Assembly: GCF_003665435.1 (NCBI RefSeq)
Contig: NZ_CP023408.1
Location: 434,001-498,000, forward strand
DNA length: 64,000 bases
Direction: 5' to 3'
DNA from: Streptomyces fungicidicus
GTDB lineage: Bacteria > Actinomycetota > Actinomycetes > Streptomycetales > Streptomycetaceae
In this document: in pieces, positions 50,024 through 59,489 of the stretch
Position numbering within the stretch: position 1 is the first letter of the stretch
How the letters are laid out: each line of letters opens with the position of its first letter
Position numbers and translations under genes: made by a program
The notes under the pieces: generated by a model
What the model was told of the DNA's origin: nothing
What the model saw: the letters and a program-made list of their open reading frames with translations, nothing else
Database searches by the model: none

Positions 50024-51529
50024 TCAGGTCAGCGGGATGACCACCTCGTCCTCGACCGGCGGGTCGGTCTCCTGCGCCCGCAGCCCGGTCGCCGCGTGAC
50101 AGCGCAGCCGGATCGCCTCGGGGCTCACGTCGAGACGGAGGAAGGACTTGAAGAACGGCGGGCTGTAGGTGGCCGAGCCCGGTGAGAGCACCGAGGTGTA
50201 CATCTTGCGCACTGGCAGCCGGAACCGCTTGGCCCGGTCCGGCCGCCGGCCGGTGCCGAGCAGCCCGGCGACCAGCCGCATCCGGCGGGTGACCCGGGGC
50301 GGCGCGCCCGGCACGCGGGTGGGCCCGATGCCGAGGCGTTCGGCGATCACGGCCATCGCCTCGGCATCGGTGAGGGCGAAGAAGCGGCGCAGCCGCAGCC
50401 GGCGCCCGTAGAGCGCGCTGTAGAAGGCGAGGGAGTCGCCGCGCAGCGGGTAGCAGCGGAAGTCCCGCTCGGTGACACCGGCGACGTCCACCCGGGGGAT
50501 GGTGTGGGTGGCGTGCGTGAAGGCCCCGCCGCCGCCCGCCACCACGTACTGCAGGGTGCGTCCGTCGTCCAGCCGCACCGGGTAGCGCTGGTAGTTGTGG
50601 ATGTCGCCGCCTATCGCGGCCACGTAGTGGTGCGCGGGATCGCGGACGATGTCGTCGACGGTGCCGCCGCCCTCGACGGGGCACGGGTGGTGCTTGCCGT
50701 CCACGTACAGGGGCGAGCCGGTGACCAATATCTTCGGGCGCGGTCCGCGCGAGACCTCGCGCAGCCAGGCGCCCTGCCCGGCGTCGACGGTGCCCAGCAG
50801 CCCCGTGTCGATGCCGACGATCCGCACCGGCCCGGCGTCGATCGCCCAGTACGGTCCCGGCTGCGCCGCCCGTTGGCCCGGCGCCGACCGCAGCTTCCGC
50901 GCCTCGTCGAGGTGCCGGCCGTCCCCGGCGCGCGGCCGGTGCCACAGCAGGGAGCGCAGCCAGGCCCGGCCGAGGGGGCGCGGCGCGGGCGCGGGCGGCA
51001 GCGGCGGGGCGTCGTCGCAGAAGACCCGCATGAAGCCGGCCAGGTCCTCGTACCAGTCGTGGTTGCCCGGTATCGCGTAGATCGGGGCGGGGTAGTCCCG
51101 GTACGGGCGGAAGAACTTGGGGCCGTAGCCGTCCGCGCTGCCCACCGGGTAGATCACGTCGCTGGCCAGCACCGCGAACGCGGTGTCCCGGCCCTCCCGC
51201 AACAGCCCCGGCACCACCGCGTACTGGGGGTCGCCGCCCTCGCCGGTGTCGCCGATCACCAGGAACGAGAACCGGTCCGGGTCGTCGCGCCGGATCACCC
51301 TGTCGGCGGGCGCGCCGGCCGCGGCGCGCTGCGCCGCCCAGCGCGCCCGGGTCTCTCCCGTGGGATCGCCGAGCCAGGAGGCCAGGACGCCGTTGCGGGC
51401 GGCCCACAGCATTCTCGGGTCGAGCCAGGAGATCTTCTCGGCCTGGTTCGGCATCAGCCGCCGGTACGCACCGCGTTCAGCGGTGCCCCAGCCGGCGCCT
51501 TCGGCGGTATCGCGTGAGGAGTCGGACAC
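50024..51529 (-). CDS. Calcineurin-type metallophosphoesterase
   Basis: A 501-residue protein with a binuclear metal phosphoesterase core: FLVIGDTGEGGD (D-x-G-like), VLASDVIYPVG, YAIPGNHDWYED (GNHD), VTGSPLYVDG and AIGGDIHNYQRYP (G-D-x-H). The central part includes a Pro/Arg-rich insertion (about 175-220), and a C-terminal region of about 130 residues has no known motif. No signal peptide, so it is cytosolic or membrane-associated. The substrate is unknown. GTG start at 51529. Similar long proteins occur across Streptomyces. Confidence 0.85.
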   Translation of the reverse strand: MSDSSRDTAEGAGWGTAERGAYRRLMPNQAEKISWLDPRMLWAARNGVLASWLGDPTGETRARWAAQRAAAGAPADRVIRRDDPDRFSFLVIGDTGEGGDPQYAVVPGLLREGRDTAFAVLASDVIYPVGSADGYGPKFFRPYRDYPAPIYAIPGNHDWYEDLAGFMRVFCDDAPPLPPAPAPRPLGRAWLRSLLWHRPRAGDGRHLDEARKLRSAPGQRAAQPGPYWAIDAGPVRIVGIDTGLLGTVDAGQGAWLREVSRGPRPKILVTGSPLYVDGKHHPCPVEGGGTVDDIVRDPAHHYVAAIGGDIHNYQRYPVRLDDGRTLQYVVAGGGGAFTHATHTIPRVDVAGVTERDFRCYPLRGDSLAFYSALYGRRLRLRRFFALTDAEAMAVIAERLGIGPTRVPGAPPRVTRRMRLVAGLLGTGRRPDRAKRFRLPVRKMYTSVLSPGSATYSPPFFKSFLRLDVSPEAIRLRCHAATGLRAQETDPPVEDEVVIPLT

Positions 51530-51608
51530 CGGTGCACCGTAACAACGGTGTTCCGGCGGACCGTTGGTCGGGGCCCGGCCAACCGTGCGGAGAAGGCACG
51601 GAGTTGGG

Positions 51609-52367
51609 TCAGAAGGCGCGCTCCAGCAGGCCGAGCAGCGCCGCCCAGTGACGCTCGTCCGCCGTCTTGTCGTACGCGGCCGTGTCGGACTGGGTGTATC
51701 CGTGCGCGGCCCCGGTGTACACCTCGCAGCGGTGCCGCACCCCGGCGTCCGTCAGCGCCCGCTCCAGCCGCTCGATCTGCTCCCCGGGCAGCGAGTGGTC
51801 CTGGTCGGCGTGGCCGAAGTACACCTCGGCGGTGATCCGGCCGGCCACCAGATGCGGGCTGTCCGGGGCGTCCGTCGCCAGCCGGCCGCCGTGGAACCCG
51901 GCCGCGGCGGCCACCCGTTCGGGATGGGTCCCCGCGGTGCGCAGGGCCAGCGCCGCCCCCATGCAGTAGCCGGTCACCGCCACCGGGCCGCCGTCCGCCA
52001 CCGCCGGACACGCGGCGAGCCACCGCAGATACGCGTCGGCGTCCCGCATCGCCCGCTCGGGCGTCAGCTCCCGCATGGCCGGCCCGAGGCGCGCGAAGAG
52101 CTCCGGGCGCGCCCCCGGGTCGATGAACGCGGGCAACTCCACCACGGGGGCGCGCCCGCGCCGGTAGAACAGGTTGGGCACCAGCACGGTGTGACCGGCC
52201 GCCGCCAGCCGGTCGGCCATCTCCCGCAGCCGCGGGCGCACACCGAAGGCGTCCATGTAGAGGAGCACCCCCGGCCGGGGACCGCCGTCCGCCGGACGCG
52301 TCAGATACGCGTCGGCGGTGCCGTCCCCGGTGGTGATGCCGACGGTCGTTCCCTGCACGGCGGTCAT
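51609..52367 (-). CDS. Dienelactone hydrolase family protein
   Basis: A 252-residue alpha/beta hydrolase of the dienelactone hydrolase class. The nucleophile is Cys in VTGYCMGAALAL (G-x-C-x-G), with Asp in GHADQDHSLP and His in YTGAAHGYTQ completing the triad. The conserved FGVRPRLREMADRLA follows the first strand. It should hydrolyse small lactones or esters. ATG near 52367 without strong upstream context. A single gene between the metallophosphoesterase and the YrdC protein on the same strand. Confidence 0.88.
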   Translation of the reverse strand: MTAVQGTTVGITTGDGTADAYLTRPADGGPRPGVLLYMDAFGVRPRLREMADRLAAAGHTVLVPNLFYRRGRAPVVELPAFIDPGARPELFARLGPAMRELTPERAMRDADAYLRWLAACPAVADGGPVAVTGYCMGAALALRTAGTHPERVAAAAGFHGGRLATDAPDSPHLVAGRITAEVYFGHADQDHSLPGEQIERLERALTDAGVRHRCEVYTGAAHGYTQSDTAAYDKTADERHWAALLGLLERAF

Positions 52368-52445
52368 GGTCCGCTGCCTCCCACGGTGGCGCTGGTCACG
52401 GCCATCGTGACACGCCGGCCGGGGGCGCCGGGCGGCGCGGTGGCC

Positions 52446-53066
52446 TCACTCGAACCGGGTGACGTCACCGGCGCCCCTGCGCACGATCTCCGCCTCGCCG
52501 CCCGAGAAGTCGATCACCGTGGTCGGCTCGGTGCCGCAGTCGCCGGAGTCCAGCACCGCGTCCACCTGGTGGTCGAGCCGGTCCTTGATCTCCCAGCCCT
52601 GGGTCATCGGCTCGTCCTCCCCGGGCAGCAGCAGGGTGCTGGACAGCAGCGGCTCGCCGAGCTCCTCCAGCAGGGCCTGGGTGACGACGTGGTCCGGGAT
52701 GCGCACGCCGACCGTCTTCTTCTTGGGGTGCATCAGCATGCGCGGCACCTCCTTCGTCGCGGGCAGGATGAACGTGTAGCTGCCCGGGGTGGACGCCTTC
52801 ACCGCGCGGAACACGTCGTTGTCGATCCGCACGAACTGGCCGAGCTGCGCGAAGTCCCGGCACATCAGGGTGAAGTGGTGCCGGTCGTCCAGCTTGCGGA
52901 TCGTGCGGATCCGGTCGATGCCGGACCGGCTGCCCAGGCGGCAGCCGAGTGCGTAGCAGGAGTCCGTGGGGTATGCGATCAGGGAGTCGGAGCGAATGCT
53001 CTCGGCGACCTGGGAGATGGTGCGCGGCTGGGGGTTGTCGGGGTGCACGTCGAAGTACTTCGCCAT
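52446..53066 (-). CDS. YciO/YrdC/Sua5-family protein
   Basis: A 206-residue protein with a YrdC domain over nearly all its length. DSLIAYPTDSCYALGC, KLDDRHHFTLMCRDF and GSYTFILPATKEVP are the conserved strands that hold L-threonylcarbamoyladenylate and RNA in TsaC/Sua5. The pattern is closest to the YciO subgroup, whose role in tRNA t6A synthesis is doubtful, so the genuine TsaC is probably another gene. ATG 53066. A single-gene unit with its promoter in 53067-53213, a 147-base gap with no other gene. Confidence 0.86.
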   Translation of the reverse strand: MAKYFDVHPDNPQPRTISQVAESIRSDSLIAYPTDSCYALGCRLGSRSGIDRIRTIRKLDDRHHFTLMCRDFAQLGQFVRIDNDVFRAVKASTPGSYTFILPATKEVPRMLMHPKKKTVGVRIPDHVVTQALLEELGEPLLSSTLLLPGEDEPMTQGWEIKDRLDHQVDAVLDSGDCGTEPTTVIDFSGGEAEIVRRGAGDVTRFE

Positions 53067-53213
53067 TCACCGAGCTTATGCCGCCCGTGCGCACGGACCG
53101 CGCACGCCGTCCCGGGGGCCGGGGGCCCGACGCGCCGGGACGGTCCGCGCGCACGGGTGGGGTAACGTCCCTGACCTGGGCCGGGACGGCTACGAGACGA
53201 GGGGAAGGCCGGG

Positions 53214-54704
53214 GTGGCAGGCCGTAGGGACGGAATCCGGCGGACGCCGCCGGCGGCCGGGGAACGCGCCGAGTGGGCGCGGGAACTGCTGGACCATCTG
53301 CGTCCGGCCGGGCGCGACGTCCGCGGGGTCGTCGACTGGCTGGCCGCCACCGTGGACGCGGAGGTGTCCCTGCGGGACGCCGCCGGAGCGCTGCTGGCCG
53401 GGACCCGGCTGCCGCTGGACGAGTCCCTCGTCGCCGGTCTCGCCGGCGGCCGGATCGCCTCCGCCGCCTGGGAGGGGGAAGGGCGCCACGTACGCCTGGC
53501 GGCCATCGGCCACCCCGCGCGGACCTGTGTGCTGGCGGTCTCCCGCGAGTCACCCTTCGACCGGCACGCCTCCGACGTCGTCACGCACACCGCCCAGGTG
53601 ATCGAACTCCTGCTGACCGCGGACGAGACCGCCGCCGCCGGACACCTGCTCCGGCGGGCCACCGCCGATCTGCGCCTGGCGATCCTGCAGCTGCTGATGG
53701 TCGAGGACACCGTCGCCGCCCGCCGGGTCGCCGCCGGCCTCTGGCCCGGCCTGCTGGACGCCGACACGGCCTGCGTCTACGTCGTCGAGTCCGCGCCCGC
53801 GCTGCGCGACCGGCTCGCGGCCGAGTGCCTGGACTCCACGCGGGAGGAGGCGCTGGTCGTGCGCTGTCCGGCGATGGACGGCCATGTGATCGTCGTCAGC
53901 CCCCGCGAGGCCACCGCCGGCGCGCTGCGGTCGCTGGTCGAACGGCACCCGGGCACCTTCCTCGGCGGCAGTGTGTGGCAGAGCCTCGCCCGTACCGCCA
54001 CCGCCTACGGACAGGCCGTCAGCGCCCTGGCGGTGGCGCGCTTCCGGGCCGACAAGACGGCCGTGTACGCCGAACGCACCCATCCCGAGCGGCTGATGGA
54101 CCCGGCCGCGCTGCGCGGCTGGGCGGCCCGGGTGCTGAGTCCGCTCGACGTGCTGCCGCACCACACCCGCGCCGAGCTCCTCGCCACCACCCGCCTCGGC
54201 CTGGAGTTCACCGCCGTCAACACCGCCAAGATCCTCGGCGTCAGCCGCAACACCGTACGCGCCCGCATGGAACGCGTGGAGTCCCTGCTCGGCGCCGACT
54301 TCGACGACGTCACCGCCCGTGCCGTGGTCCACCTGGCGCTGCACACCCAGATCAACCTCCTGGACGGGCGGACGGCCGCCGGTCCCGCCGCGCACGCGCA
54401 GGGTCTCGCCGGTCTGCTGGACGGCCCCGCCGTCGGCGCCTGGGCACGGGACCTGCTGGGGCGGCTGGACCGGGACACCCGCAACCTGCGCCGCACCCTG
54501 TGCACCTGGATCGCCGCCGGCGGCAACGCCGAACGGACCGCGCAGACCCTGGGAGTGCACGCCCAGACCGTCCGCGAGCACGTGCGCAGCGCCGAACCGG
54601 TCCTGGAACGCCAGCTGCTGGCCGCCGGGACCGACCTGTACGAGGTCGTCCTCGCCCATCTCGCGGCGGGCGACCTGGAGCAGCCCGTGCTCACGGGCGG
54701 GTGA
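53214..54704 (+). CDS. PucR/CdaR-type transcriptional regulator
   Basis: A 496-residue regulator. The N-terminal half (about 30-150) is a GAF-like sensor, the middle (150-300) a GGDEF-like PucR core without catalytic motif, and residues 315-365 hold a PucR-type helix-turn-helix (ALLATTRLGLEFTAVNTAKILGVSRNTVRARMERVE is the region). A second, similar HTH (NAERTAQTLGVHAQTVREHVRSAE) occurs near the C terminus, so two DNA-binding motifs are present. GTG 53214 has GGGGAAGG at 5-6 bases. The regulated genes are not evident; the alpha/beta hydrolase follows 232 bases downstream. Confidence 0.8.
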   Translation: MAGRRDGIRRTPPAAGERAEWARELLDHLRPAGRDVRGVVDWLAATVDAEVSLRDAAGALLAGTRLPLDESLVAGLAGGRIASAAWEGEGRHVRLAAIGHPARTCVLAVSRESPFDRHASDVVTHTAQVIELLLTADETAAAGHLLRRATADLRLAILQLLMVEDTVAARRVAAGLWPGLLDADTACVYVVESAPALRDRLAAECLDSTREEALVVRCPAMDGHVIVVSPREATAGALRSLVERHPGTFLGGSVWQSLARTATAYGQAVSALAVARFRADKTAVYAERTHPERLMDPAALRGWAARVLSPLDVLPHHTRAELLATTRLGLEFTAVNTAKILGVSRNTVRARMERVESLLGADFDDVTARAVVHLALHTQINLLDGRTAAGPAAHAQGLAGLLDGPAVGAWARDLLGRLDRDTRNLRRTLCTWIAAGGNAERTAQTLGVHAQTVREHVRSAEPVLERQLLAAGTDLYEVVLAHLAAGDLEQPVLTGG

Positions 54705-54892
54705 ACCGGGCCTTTCGGACTCAGTTGTGCACGGATGAGCCCTCCGGCGGCCACAGCGGGCACCGGTGCGATACACAGCCCTTCCTCCGGCGCGTAGTTT
54801 CGGGATGCGGCGAGGGCACGACCGGAACGGGGGACCGGTCGCGCCCCGCCCCTTCGCCGTGCGCGTCCGCCGCGGCCCGGCGGCCGCTACGC

Positions 54893-54904
54893 TACCGGTC
54901 GGTA
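54893..54904. promoter_or_regulatory. TetR-type operator (TACCG-N2-CGGTA)
   Basis: Perfect 5-2-5 inverted repeat 33 bases before the hydrolase ATG, same core and same distance to the start codon as the site at 44150. Expected binding site of one TetR-type repressor encoded elsewhere. Confidence 0.5.
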
Positions 54905-54936
54905 ATCGAAGGTGGGCACCGACCAGGAGGCGACGT

Positions 54937-55725
54937 ATGCCGCAGCTCGCTGTCGACGGCGCGGAACTGACCTACGACGACGAGGGGCCCCGCGACGCCG
55001 GGACCGCGCCCCTGGTGTTCCTGCACGGGTGGACCGCCGACCGGCACCGCTGGGACCATCAGATGGCCCACTTCGCCCCCCACCGCCGGGTGATCCGCCT
55101 CGACCTGCGCGGGCACGGCGAGAGCAGCGGCACGGGGGCGCGCACCATCGAGGACCTCGCCCGGGACGTCATCGCGCTCCTCGACCACCTGGGCGTCGGC
55201 CGGTTCGTGCCCGTCGGTCACTCGATGGGCGGCATGACCGCGCAGACCCTCGCCCTCGCCCACCCCGGCCGGGTGGAGCGGCTGGTGCTGGTGAACTCCC
55301 TCGGCCGGATGACCTACAGCCGGGCGCGGGGACTGCTGATGGCGGCGTCCACCCGGGTGCCGTTCAAGCTGTTCGTCGCCGCCAACATCCGGCGCGCCTT
55401 CGCCCCCGGTCATCCGCGCCACGAGGTCCGGGAGTACATCCGCGCCTCCGCGGCCACGCCCCGCGAGGTCGTCATGACCCTCTACTCCGCGATGCGCGCC
55501 TTCGACGTCCTCGACCGGGCCGGCGAGATCCGCGTGCCCACCCTGATGGTGCACGGCTACCACGACATCCAGCTCCCGGTGCGGCAGATGCTGCGGCTGG
55601 CCAAGGACTACGAGGACGCGGAGGTCCGCGTCCTGGACGCGGGCCACGAACTGCCGGTGGAGAAGCCGGCCGAACTCACCGCCGTCCTGGACCGCTTCCT
55701 CGACCGGCCGCCGGCCCGCGCCTGA
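54937..55725 (+). CDS. Alpha/beta hydrolase
   Basis: A 262-residue hydrolase with the classic fold. HGWTADRHRWD is the oxyanion region, Ser is in VGHSMGGMT, Asp in VHGYHDIQLP, His in DAGHELPVEKP. It is of the esterase/lipase or epoxide-hydrolase-like group; substrate unknown. I chose ATG 54937 with CCAGGAGG 6 bases upstream. Under a TetR-type operator. The catalase gene follows 98 bases downstream on the same strand and might share the transcript. Confidence 0.89.
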   Translation: MPQLAVDGAELTYDDEGPRDAGTAPLVFLHGWTADRHRWDHQMAHFAPHRRVIRLDLRGHGESSGTGARTIEDLARDVIALLDHLGVGRFVPVGHSMGGMTAQTLALAHPGRVERLVLVNSLGRMTYSRARGLLMAASTRVPFKLFVAANIRRAFAPGHPRHEVREYIRASAATPREVVMTLYSAMRAFDVLDRAGEIRVPTLMVHGYHDIQLPVRQMLRLAKDYEDAEVRVLDAGHELPVEKPAELTAVLDRFLDRPPARA

Positions 55726-55823
55726 CCGGCCCGCTCCGGGTCGCCGCCCGCGGGGATGCGCGGCAGCATGACCCTCGTACGCGCCACCGGCGGGGGGTCG
55801 AGCAGCGCAAGGAGCCCACGATC

Positions 55824-57479
55824 ATGACGGACCCGACCCGGAGCCCCGCTACCGGCGACGACCGCGAGGTACTCACCAACCGGCAGGGCCATCCGGTCTA
55901 CGACAACCAGAACCAGCGCACCGTCGGCTCCCGCGGCCCGGCCACGCTGGAGAACTACCAGTTCCTCGAGAAGATCAGCCACTTCGACCGGGAACGCATC
56001 CCCGAGCGGGTCGTGCACGCCCGCGGCGTCACCGCCTACGGCTACTTCGAGGCGTACGGGAAGTGGGGCGACGAGCCCGTCTCCCGCTACACCCGCGCCA
56101 AACTCTTCCAGGAGCAGGGCAGGCGCACCGACCTGGCCATCCGCTTCTCCACCGTCATCGGCGGGCGCGACTCCTCCGAGGCCGCCCGCGACCCGCGCGG
56201 CTTCGCGGTGAAGTTCTACACCGAGGACGGCAACTGGGACCTCGTCGGCAACAACCTCGGCGTCTTCTTCATCCGGGACGCCATCAAGTTCCCGGACGTC
56301 ATCCACGCCCTCAAGCCCGACCCGGTCACCTTCGAGCAGCAGCCGCGCCGCATCTTCGACTTCATGTCGCAGACGCCCGAGTGCATGCACATGCTGGTCA
56401 ACCTGTTCAGCCCGCGCGGCATCCCGGCCGACTACCGCCATATGCAGGGCTTCGGCGTGAACACCTACAAGTGGGTCAACGGCGAGGGCGAGACCAAGCT
56501 GGTCAAGTACCACTGGATGCCGAAACAGGGCGTGCGCAGCATGACCGAGGAAGACGCGGCCAACGTGCAGGCCGACGGGCTCGGCCACGCCACCAAGGAC
56601 CTGTACGAGGCGGTGGCGCGCGGCGACCACCCGGAGTGGGAACTGCTGGTCCAGATGATGGACGACCACGACCACCCGGAACTGGACTTCGACCCGCTGG
56701 ACGACACCAAGACCTGGCCCGAGCAGGACTTCCCGCCGAAGCCGGTGGGCCGCATGGTGCTGAACCGGATGCCGGACAACTTCTTCGCGGAGAACGAGCA
56801 GATCTCCTTCGGCACCGGCGTCCTCGTCGACGGGCTGGACTTCTCCGACGACAAGATGCTCGTCGGCCGCACCTTCTCCTACAGCGACACCCAGCGCTAC
56901 CGGGTCGGCCCCAACTACCTCCAGCTGCCGGTCAACCAGGCCAAGCACGCGGAGGTGCGCACCAACCAGCGCGACGGCCAGATGACGTACCACATCGACG
57001 GCGGCGGCGGGAACCCGCTGGTGAACTACGAGCCCTCGATCACCGGCGGGCTGCGCGAGGGCCACTACCCGACGCACGACGAACAGGGCCCGGAGATCCG
57101 GGGCCGGCTCACCCGCAAGCGCATCCCCCGCGCCAACGACTACCTCCAGGCGGGCCAGCGGTACCTGCTCCTGGAGGAGTGGGAGCGCGACGACCTGGTG
57201 AAGAACTTCACCGACCTGATCTCCCAGTGCGACCGGGCGGTACAGGAGCGCATGGTGTGGCACTTCCTGCTGGTGGAGAACGACCTCGGCCGCAGGGTCG
57301 GCGAGGGCCTCGGCATCATGCCGGAGGACGTCGCCCACCTCGACCCGCTGCCCGACCAGGACCTCACGGAGGAGGACCGCAAGCGTCTCGCCAGCCTGGG
57401 CGACAACCCGCCGCGTGACGTGTCGGGGCTCGTCATGACCCACTGCGTGCCCGACGAGCGGCATGTGACGACCCGGTGA
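55824..57479 (+). CDS. katA: Monofunctional haem catalase
   Basis: A 551-residue catalase that disproportionates H2O2. The distal His is in ERVVHARGVTAYGYFE, the distal Asn in DLVGNNLGVFFIRD, and the proximal haem Tyr in FSYSDTQRYRVGPNYLQLP, all intact. The length fits the small-subunit, haem b clade 3-like enzymes (about 480-550) with a C-terminal extension after about residue 490. ATG 55824 has AAGGAG 9 bases upstream. No catalase repressor (CatR/Fur-like) lies adjacent. With the peroxiredoxin and DoxX-like proteins it makes up the peroxide-defence content of the window. Confidence 0.95.
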   Translation: MTDPTRSPATGDDREVLTNRQGHPVYDNQNQRTVGSRGPATLENYQFLEKISHFDRERIPERVVHARGVTAYGYFEAYGKWGDEPVSRYTRAKLFQEQGRRTDLAIRFSTVIGGRDSSEAARDPRGFAVKFYTEDGNWDLVGNNLGVFFIRDAIKFPDVIHALKPDPVTFEQQPRRIFDFMSQTPECMHMLVNLFSPRGIPADYRHMQGFGVNTYKWVNGEGETKLVKYHWMPKQGVRSMTEEDAANVQADGLGHATKDLYEAVARGDHPEWELLVQMMDDHDHPELDFDPLDDTKTWPEQDFPPKPVGRMVLNRMPDNFFAENEQISFGTGVLVDGLDFSDDKMLVGRTFSYSDTQRYRVGPNYLQLPVNQAKHAEVRTNQRDGQMTYHIDGGGGNPLVNYEPSITGGLREGHYPTHDEQGPEIRGRLTRKRIPRANDYLQAGQRYLLLEEWERDDLVKNFTDLISQCDRAVQERMVWHFLLVENDLGRRVGEGLGIMPEDVAHLDPLPDQDLTEEDRKRLASLGDNPPRDVSGLVMTHCVPDERHVTTR

Positions 57480-57480
57480 G

Positions 57481-58362
57481 TCACCCGGCCGCCCGCGCCA
57501 CCGCGAGCGCCTGCTCGGCGTAGCCGCGGCCGAACAGCACGGCGTGCACCAGCAGCGGGAACAGCTGGTGCACGCCGACGCGTGTCTCCCAGCCGCCGGC
57601 GAGCGGCGCCGCCTCCTGGTAGCCGTCCAGCACCGCGTCCAGATGGGGACAGCCGAACAGGGCGAGCATCGCGAGGTCGGTCTCCCGGTGCCCGCCGTGC
57701 GCAGCCGGGTCGATCAGCCGGACATGCCCGTCCGCGCCCCAGAGGACATTGCCGTTCCACAGGTCGCCGTGCAGCCGCGCGGGCGGTTCGGCAGGACCGG
57801 CGAGCTCCGGCAGCCGCGCGCAGACCCGCTCCACGAGGTCCGCCTCGGCGGGGCTGACGGTGCCGTCGTCGACCGCCCGCCGCAGATACGGCAGCACCCG
57901 GTGCCGGGCGTACCAGCCGGGCCACTCGTCGCCGGTGACGTTGCGCATCGGGGCGCGTCCGACGAACGCCTCCACCGGGCCGCCGGGCGGCGGCGCACCG
58001 AAGGCCGGCGCGCCCGCGGCGTGCAGCGCGGCCAGCTCCCGGCCGAAGCGCACCGCCGCCTCCCGGTCCGGCCGGCCCGGCGCCACCCGGTCCACGACCA
58101 GCCGGAACGCGTCGTGACCGTGCACCACCGGCGTACGCACCGCCCCGGCCGCGGCCAGCCAGCGCAGACCCGCGGCCTCGGCGCGCGCGGCCTCCGCGCC
58201 GCCCGCGTCCTTGACGACCACCACCCGGCCGTCGTCGAGCACGGCCTCGGCGAGTGAGCCGGACAGCGTACGCACACCGGTGACCGTCCGGCCGGTGAAC
58301 CGGGCCGCCACCTCCGCGGGCCCGTCACCGTCGGGGACGGCGGAACGGGGAGCCTTGGTCAT
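57481..58362 (-). CDS. Fructosamine kinase family protein
   Basis: A 293-residue kinase with an aminoglycoside-phosphotransferase-like fold. LHGDLWNGNVLW is the catalytic loop and LIDPAAHGGHRETDLAM the metal-binding motif, both typical of fructosamine-3-kinases, which phosphorylate ketosamines on proteins to reverse glycation. Bacterial members act on ribulosamines or free glycated amines. ATG 58362 has GAGGAG upstream. It ends one base from the catalase stop. A 15-bp perfect palindrome lies 30-44 bases upstream of its start. Confidence 0.9.
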   Translation of the reverse strand: MTKAPRSAVPDGDGPAEVAARFTGRTVTGVRTLSGSLAEAVLDDGRVVVVKDAGGAEAARAEAAGLRWLAAAGAVRTPVVHGHDAFRLVVDRVAPGRPDREAAVRFGRELAALHAAGAPAFGAPPPGGPVEAFVGRAPMRNVTGDEWPGWYARHRVLPYLRRAVDDGTVSPAEADLVERVCARLPELAGPAEPPARLHGDLWNGNVLWGADGHVRLIDPAAHGGHRETDLAMLALFGCPHLDAVLDGYQEAAPLAGGWETRVGVHQLFPLLVHAVLFGRGYAEQALAVARAAG

Positions 58363-58391
58363 CGGCGGGACTCCTCATCTGCGCGGGCGCA

Positions 58392-58406
58392 CCGTGGGAC
58401 CCACGG
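58392..58406. promoter_or_regulatory. 15-bp palindrome upstream of the fructosamine-kinase gene
   Basis: CCGTGGG-A-CCCACGG, perfect arms of 7 bp, 30-44 bases before the ATG at 58362. Operator-like; the binding regulator is unknown. Confidence 0.35.
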
Positions 58407-58526
58407 GGTCGTCCCCAGCGTAGGAGCACCGGCCGCCGCCGCGTGCGCCGCCGGCCGGTCACGCGGGACGGTGAAATCCCGCCGTCCGCCGAGCCGGGGA
58501 CACCCTGCCGGGGGAGCAGTGGAGAC

Positions 58527-58850
58527 ATGACGAGTCCTTCGTTCCAGCGCACCCTCACCCTCCCCGCCTCGCTGTGCGAACAGGCCGCGCAGCACCTGGA
58601 GCAGGCCGCCCGGCGGACGGTCGACGGAGCCGGGATCCCGCTGAAGGCGTTCCGCTCCGCCGCCGACAGCGACTACACCCTCCCGGTGTCCGTGGTGGAA
58701 CAGGCGGCCGGCTGCCTGCTGGTCCTGGCCACGGAGACCGCCCAGACGGTACGTCCCTCGGCCCTGCGCGCCACCATCGGCGTCGCCCTGCGTCTGCGGG
58801 ACGCCGTCCAGGCGGTCCACCAGCCCGCGCTCACCACCCGTTTCTGGTGA
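58527..58850 (+). CDS. Small hypothetical protein
   Basis: A 107-residue, soluble, probably all-helical protein (SLCEQAAQHLEQAARRTV; SVVEQAAGCLLVLATETAQTV; ATIGVALRLRDAVQAV). No signal, membrane segment or motif that I recognise. The repeated V/L-C-E-Q-A-A pattern suggests an internal two-helix repeat. ATG 58527 follows GTGGAG. It precedes the DoxX-like gene by 73 bases on the same strand and probably shares its transcript. Confidence 0.6.
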   Translation: MTSPSFQRTLTLPASLCEQAAQHLEQAARRTVDGAGIPLKAFRSAADSDYTLPVSVVEQAAGCLLVLATETAQTVRPSALRATIGVALRLRDAVQAVHQPALTTRFW

Positions 58851-58923
58851 GGGCGCGCCGAATGGTCCCCGCCCCCAGGGGAACCCGCCGAACGTCCACC
58901 ACTCACACTCCCAGGAGAAGGCC

Positions 58924-59457
58924 ATGAGCCTCTTGCGTGTCCTCGGCCGTCCGATGCTGGCGTCGATGTTCCTCGCGGGCGGGCTGGACGCCGTCCGCAA
59001 CCCGCAGAACGTGGCACCGCTCGCCGAGTCCGTCGTCCGCCCCGTCACGGACCGGGTCCCGGCGCTGCCGGACAGCACCGAGGACTGCGTGAGGCTCAAC
59101 GGCGCCGTCCAGGTCGTGGGCGGGCTGCTGCTGGCCACCGGCAGGATGTCACGCCCGGCCGCGCTCGCCCTCGCCGTCTCGCTCATTCCGACGACGCTCG
59201 CCGCCCACCGCTTCTGGGAGGAGGAGGACCCCGCGCAGCGCGCCCAGCAGCGCATCCACTTCCTGAAGAACCTGTCCATGCTGGGCGGCCTGCTGATCGC
59301 CGCCGACGACACCGGCGCCGCCCCCTCGCTGCTCTGGCGGAGCCGGCACACCGCCCGCGAACTGCGCCGCGACGCCCATCTCGTCCGCCGCTCCGTCCGG
59401 GCCGGAGCCGCCCCCGCGGCGGCGGCCGGCCGGATCCGGGCCAAGCTGTCCTGCTGA
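58924..59457 (+). CDS. DoxX-family membrane protein
   Basis: A 177-residue membrane protein with four helices in its first 125 residues: PMLASMFLAGGLDAVRNP (with the DoxX-typical G-x-D-x-x-R/P), RLNGAVQVVGGLLLATG, PAALALAVSLIPTTLAAHRFWEE and FLKNLSMLGGLLIAADD. A basic 45-residue cytosolic tail follows. DoxX proteins take part in redox or sulfur metabolism at the membrane. ATG 58924 has AGGAGAAGG at 3-8 bases. A very strong terminator follows. Close in kind to the DoxX-like protein at 44195. Confidence 0.88.
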   Translation: MSLLRVLGRPMLASMFLAGGLDAVRNPQNVAPLAESVVRPVTDRVPALPDSTEDCVRLNGAVQVVGGLLLATGRMSRPAALALAVSLIPTTLAAHRFWEEEDPAQRAQQRIHFLKNLSMLGGLLIAADDTGAAPSLLWRSRHTARELRRDAHLVRRSVRAGAAPAAAAGRIRAKLSC

Positions 59458-59489
59458 CGCGCGGCGCGCTGCCTTCCGGCGGCGGTGGA

